Shown piece after piece: positions 62,524 through 64,000 of a stretch of 64,000 nt of DNA. Source of the DNA: a virus; IMG/VR virus record IMGVR_UViG_3300048838_000540, positions 1-64,000 of that record; one strand, given 5' to 3'. Both the position numbers and the translations under genes were made by a program. How positions within the stretch are numbered: the stretch's first letter is position 1; every line of letters begins with the position of its first letter. The notes beneath the pieces were generated by a model. The model did no database searches. It was given only the letters and a program-made list of their open reading frames with translations, and was not told the DNA's origin.

Positions 62524-62967
62524 ATGGTCACTGATTACAATATTACGCAAAAGTTAAAAGATGGGTGGATGTCTGGGATTATAGACGGAGAAGGCTGTTT
62601 TTACGCCAAACTTGGATCTAAAACTAAGACATCAGTTTATTGCAGGTTTACTTTAAGAGTGTGCTCGGTTACAATGATTCAGGCATTTTCAACTGAACTA
62701 ACCAATAAGAAGATAAAACACACTATTAGGGAAATCACTAAAACTCAAAAAGAACATCACAGACCTAGCTTTATGCTAGACATTAATACCAAAGCTAGTC
62801 TTTTGAAATTCCTAAGAATTTACTCTGGTAATTTAATCAACAAGAAAGCTGAGGCCACTATGGTGATGGATTTTTTAGAAAAAGCTGTACTAGTAAAACA
62901 GTATAAATGTACAGACGAAGATTTAGAAATAGTAAACAAACTAAAACATCTCAAAACAATTGCATAA
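62524..62967 (+). CDS. Intron-encoded LAGLIDADG endonuclease
   Basis: 147 residues. KDGWMSGIIDGEGCFYAKLG is a LAGLIDADG motif; only one copy is seen, so it likely works as a dimer. It lies in the 5' part of the intron, upstream of the P4-P7 core. No in-frame TGA. Confidence 0.8.
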   Translation: MVTDYNITQKLKDGWMSGIIDGEGCFYAKLGSKTKTSVYCRFTLRVCSVTMIQAFSTELTNKKIKHTIREITKTQKEHHRPSFMLDINTKASLLKFLRIYSGNLINKKAEATMVMDFLEKAVLVKQYKCTDEDLEIVNKLKHLKTIA

Positions 62968-63026
62968 TTTATTGCTGGGAACTCCTATAAAGGACAATCA
63001 GCAGCGAAGTTCACAAATCTTTAAAA

Positions 63027-63638
63027 ATGAAATACCACTTAGGACATACGATAGGAAATTTGACGATCACCGACTGGAACGTCAAAAAAGCGTACTACAC
63101 GTTCGAATGTACTTGTGGTAGGAATTTCATCGGAACAACCCAAACCATTAAATTCAAAACTACGCAGTTAAACGAAATTGGGTTTACAGGTTGCAAAGTT
63201 TGCACGAATGCTCATCGCAGAAAAAGTCTCTCAGATGTAGAACTTTTTAGCGCAGTATTTGGCCTCTATAAAAATGGTGCAAACAGACGTAAAAATGTTC
63301 CTTTTGAAATTTCACTAGAGCAAGCAATTCCACTCTTTAAGGCAGATTGCCATTACTGTGGAGATGCTCCAGCTAATGTGGTTAAAATAGGTAGACGTAT
63401 AGTTACATATCAGGGTATAGATCGCATAGATTCTGCACTTGGATATACTACACTTAACGTAGTTCCATGTTGTAAGAAATGCAATTACGCAAAACATGTT
63501 TTGTCTTACTCAGAGTTTATCAACCACATCAAAAAGATTTATGAAAACGTTCAACGACTAGAGCAACCGCTCGTAGACTCAAGTGAGTCGAAATGGGAAG
63601 CTCCCGACCTCGAAAGAGAGGGAGATGATATAGTCTAA
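63027..63638 (+). CDS. Intron-encoded HNH endonuclease
   Basis: 203 residues. Zinc knuckles (CTCG, CKVC), then CHYCGDAP, YQGIDRIDSALGYT and VVPCCKKCNYAKH, the HNH/GIY-like zinc-bound core (ID.id...GYt..NvvpcC..CN..K). Its last codons (GDDIV) are the intron core sequence GATGATATAGTC, so the ORF reads into P7. No in-frame TGA. Confidence 0.8.
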   Translation: MKYHLGHTIGNLTITDWNVKKAYYTFECTCGRNFIGTTQTIKFKTTQLNEIGFTGCKVCTNAHRRKSLSDVELFSAVFGLYKNGANRRKNVPFEISLEQAIPLFKADCHYCGDAPANVVKIGRRIVTYQGIDRIDSALGYTTLNVVPCCKKCNYAKHVLSYSEFINHIKKIYENVQRLEQPLVDSSESKWEAPDLEREGDDIV

Positions 63639-63720
63639 TCTGCATGGTAACATGCAGCAGTGGTGTGAATAACTTCCACACATCACGGGGTAGGCCTAAC
63701 GAACCTATTCGAATAAAATG

Positions 63721-64000
63721 TGTACAAATCGATGGAAGTACAGATGATGTACGGCAAGAAATCGACTCAGGCTGGTCCCGACAAATATTGGACTAAGACA
63801 GGTGCAGGTATGCGCGAGCAACTCAAAGACTCTTGGGTAGACGTATTCTCAGGTCCTCTGACTGCAGCTCTGCTCCAAGACTACCTCATGAACATCTACT
63901 TTGCTCGTGAAGACGAAGATAATCGTCAGACACGCGTAATGACTGGAACACTTGGCTCTATCCTTTTCCACAACGCACTCGTAGCTATTTCTAATGGCTT
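63721..64000 (+). CDS. Major capsid protein, exon 2 (runs off window)
   Basis: About 93 residues to the window edge. YKSMEVQMMYGKKSTQAGPD and TKTGAGMREQLKDSWVDVF continue the crAss-like capsid pattern (E.Q...G..S ... tG.G.r.ql). Frame matches exon 1 after removal of 62428-63720. Confidence 0.8.

Larger units (their letters stand above)
62428..63720 (+). mobile_element. Group I intron in the capsid gene with two endonuclease ORFs
   Basis: 1293 nt. It starts TAATTATAC after exon U and ends AAAATG, as in the T4 td intron. Core pieces are present: GCTGGGAACTCC and GGACAATCAGCAGCGAAG (P4 to P7 side, about 62970-63010) and GATATAGTC (P7 3' side, about 63627). One endonuclease ORF precedes the core and the other lies between the two halves, probably in the P8 loop. 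Confidence 0.75.

Noticed and set aside
1-64000. CRISPR array
   Set aside because: No regularly spaced identical repeats of 20-40 nt were seen on either strand.
1-64000. Integrase, transposase or IS element
   Set aside because: No DDE or tyrosine/serine recombinase motifs found in any frame; mobility here comes from inteins, the intron and HNH genes.

Overview
The window is part of a crAss-like (Crassvirales-type) tailed phage genome, probably infecting a member of the Bacteroidetes. The signs are two giant virion cargo genes (a multisubunit-type RNA polymerase with a DxDxD motif, and a 1517-residue partner), the order terminase - portal - scaffold-like - major capsid protein, crAss-type replication genes (DnaG-like primase, DnaB-like helicase, family A polymerase, SF2 helicase, Erf annealing protein, uracil-DNA glycosylase), and TAnnTTTG promoters of the Bacteroidetes kind. 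All functional names come from motifs and gene order read by eye; no database search was run.

Layout. (1) 1-10.8 kb, + strand: the 3' part of the RNA polymerase gene, the giant cargo gene, a small membrane protein and a terminator. (2) 10.8-29.3 kb, - strand: replication and recombination genes plus many small overlapping genes, including a tandem family of seven tiny paralogues and two zinc-ribbon-rich proteins. (3) 29.3-45.7 kb, - strand: an accessory block with a MoxR-type ATPase and vWA pair, a membrane-anchored AAA ATPase, two glucosaminidase-like lysins, lipoproteins and small membrane proteins. (4) 45.7-46.6 kb: a divergent control region with two copies of a promoter module and a possible non-coding RNA. 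(5) 46.6-64 kb, + strand: small genes, GroES, tRNAs, GroEL with an intein, terminase with an intein, portal, scaffold-like protein, and a major capsid gene split by a group I intron that holds two homing endonuclease genes.

Genetic code. Many genes are only intact if TGA is read as Trp. TGA falls at canonical Trp positions in the HNH endonuclease, primase, polymerase, helicases, terminase and portal. This reading applies in blocks 2 and 5. In block 3 I found no sense TGA, and about ten genes there end in TGA, two of them where read-through would give long implausible tails. The giant genes of block 1 contain no in-frame TGA at all. A tRNA with anticodon UCA lies at 51.58 kb. Its shape is that of a Ser/Sec tRNA (96 nt, long variable arm, D arm with 4-nt loop), which is unexpected for a Trp carrier.

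How it fits together. The RNA polymerase and cargo would be injected with the DNA. Blocks 2 and 3 run leftward from the control region and block 5 runs rightward. Genes are packed with ATGA or TAATG overlaps, and rho-independent hairpins subdivide the leftward block. The phage carries a chaperonin pair, a MoxR/vWA remodelling pair, several cell-wall enzymes and at least five homing-type elements (two inteins, one intron with two endonucleases, one free-standing HNH gene).
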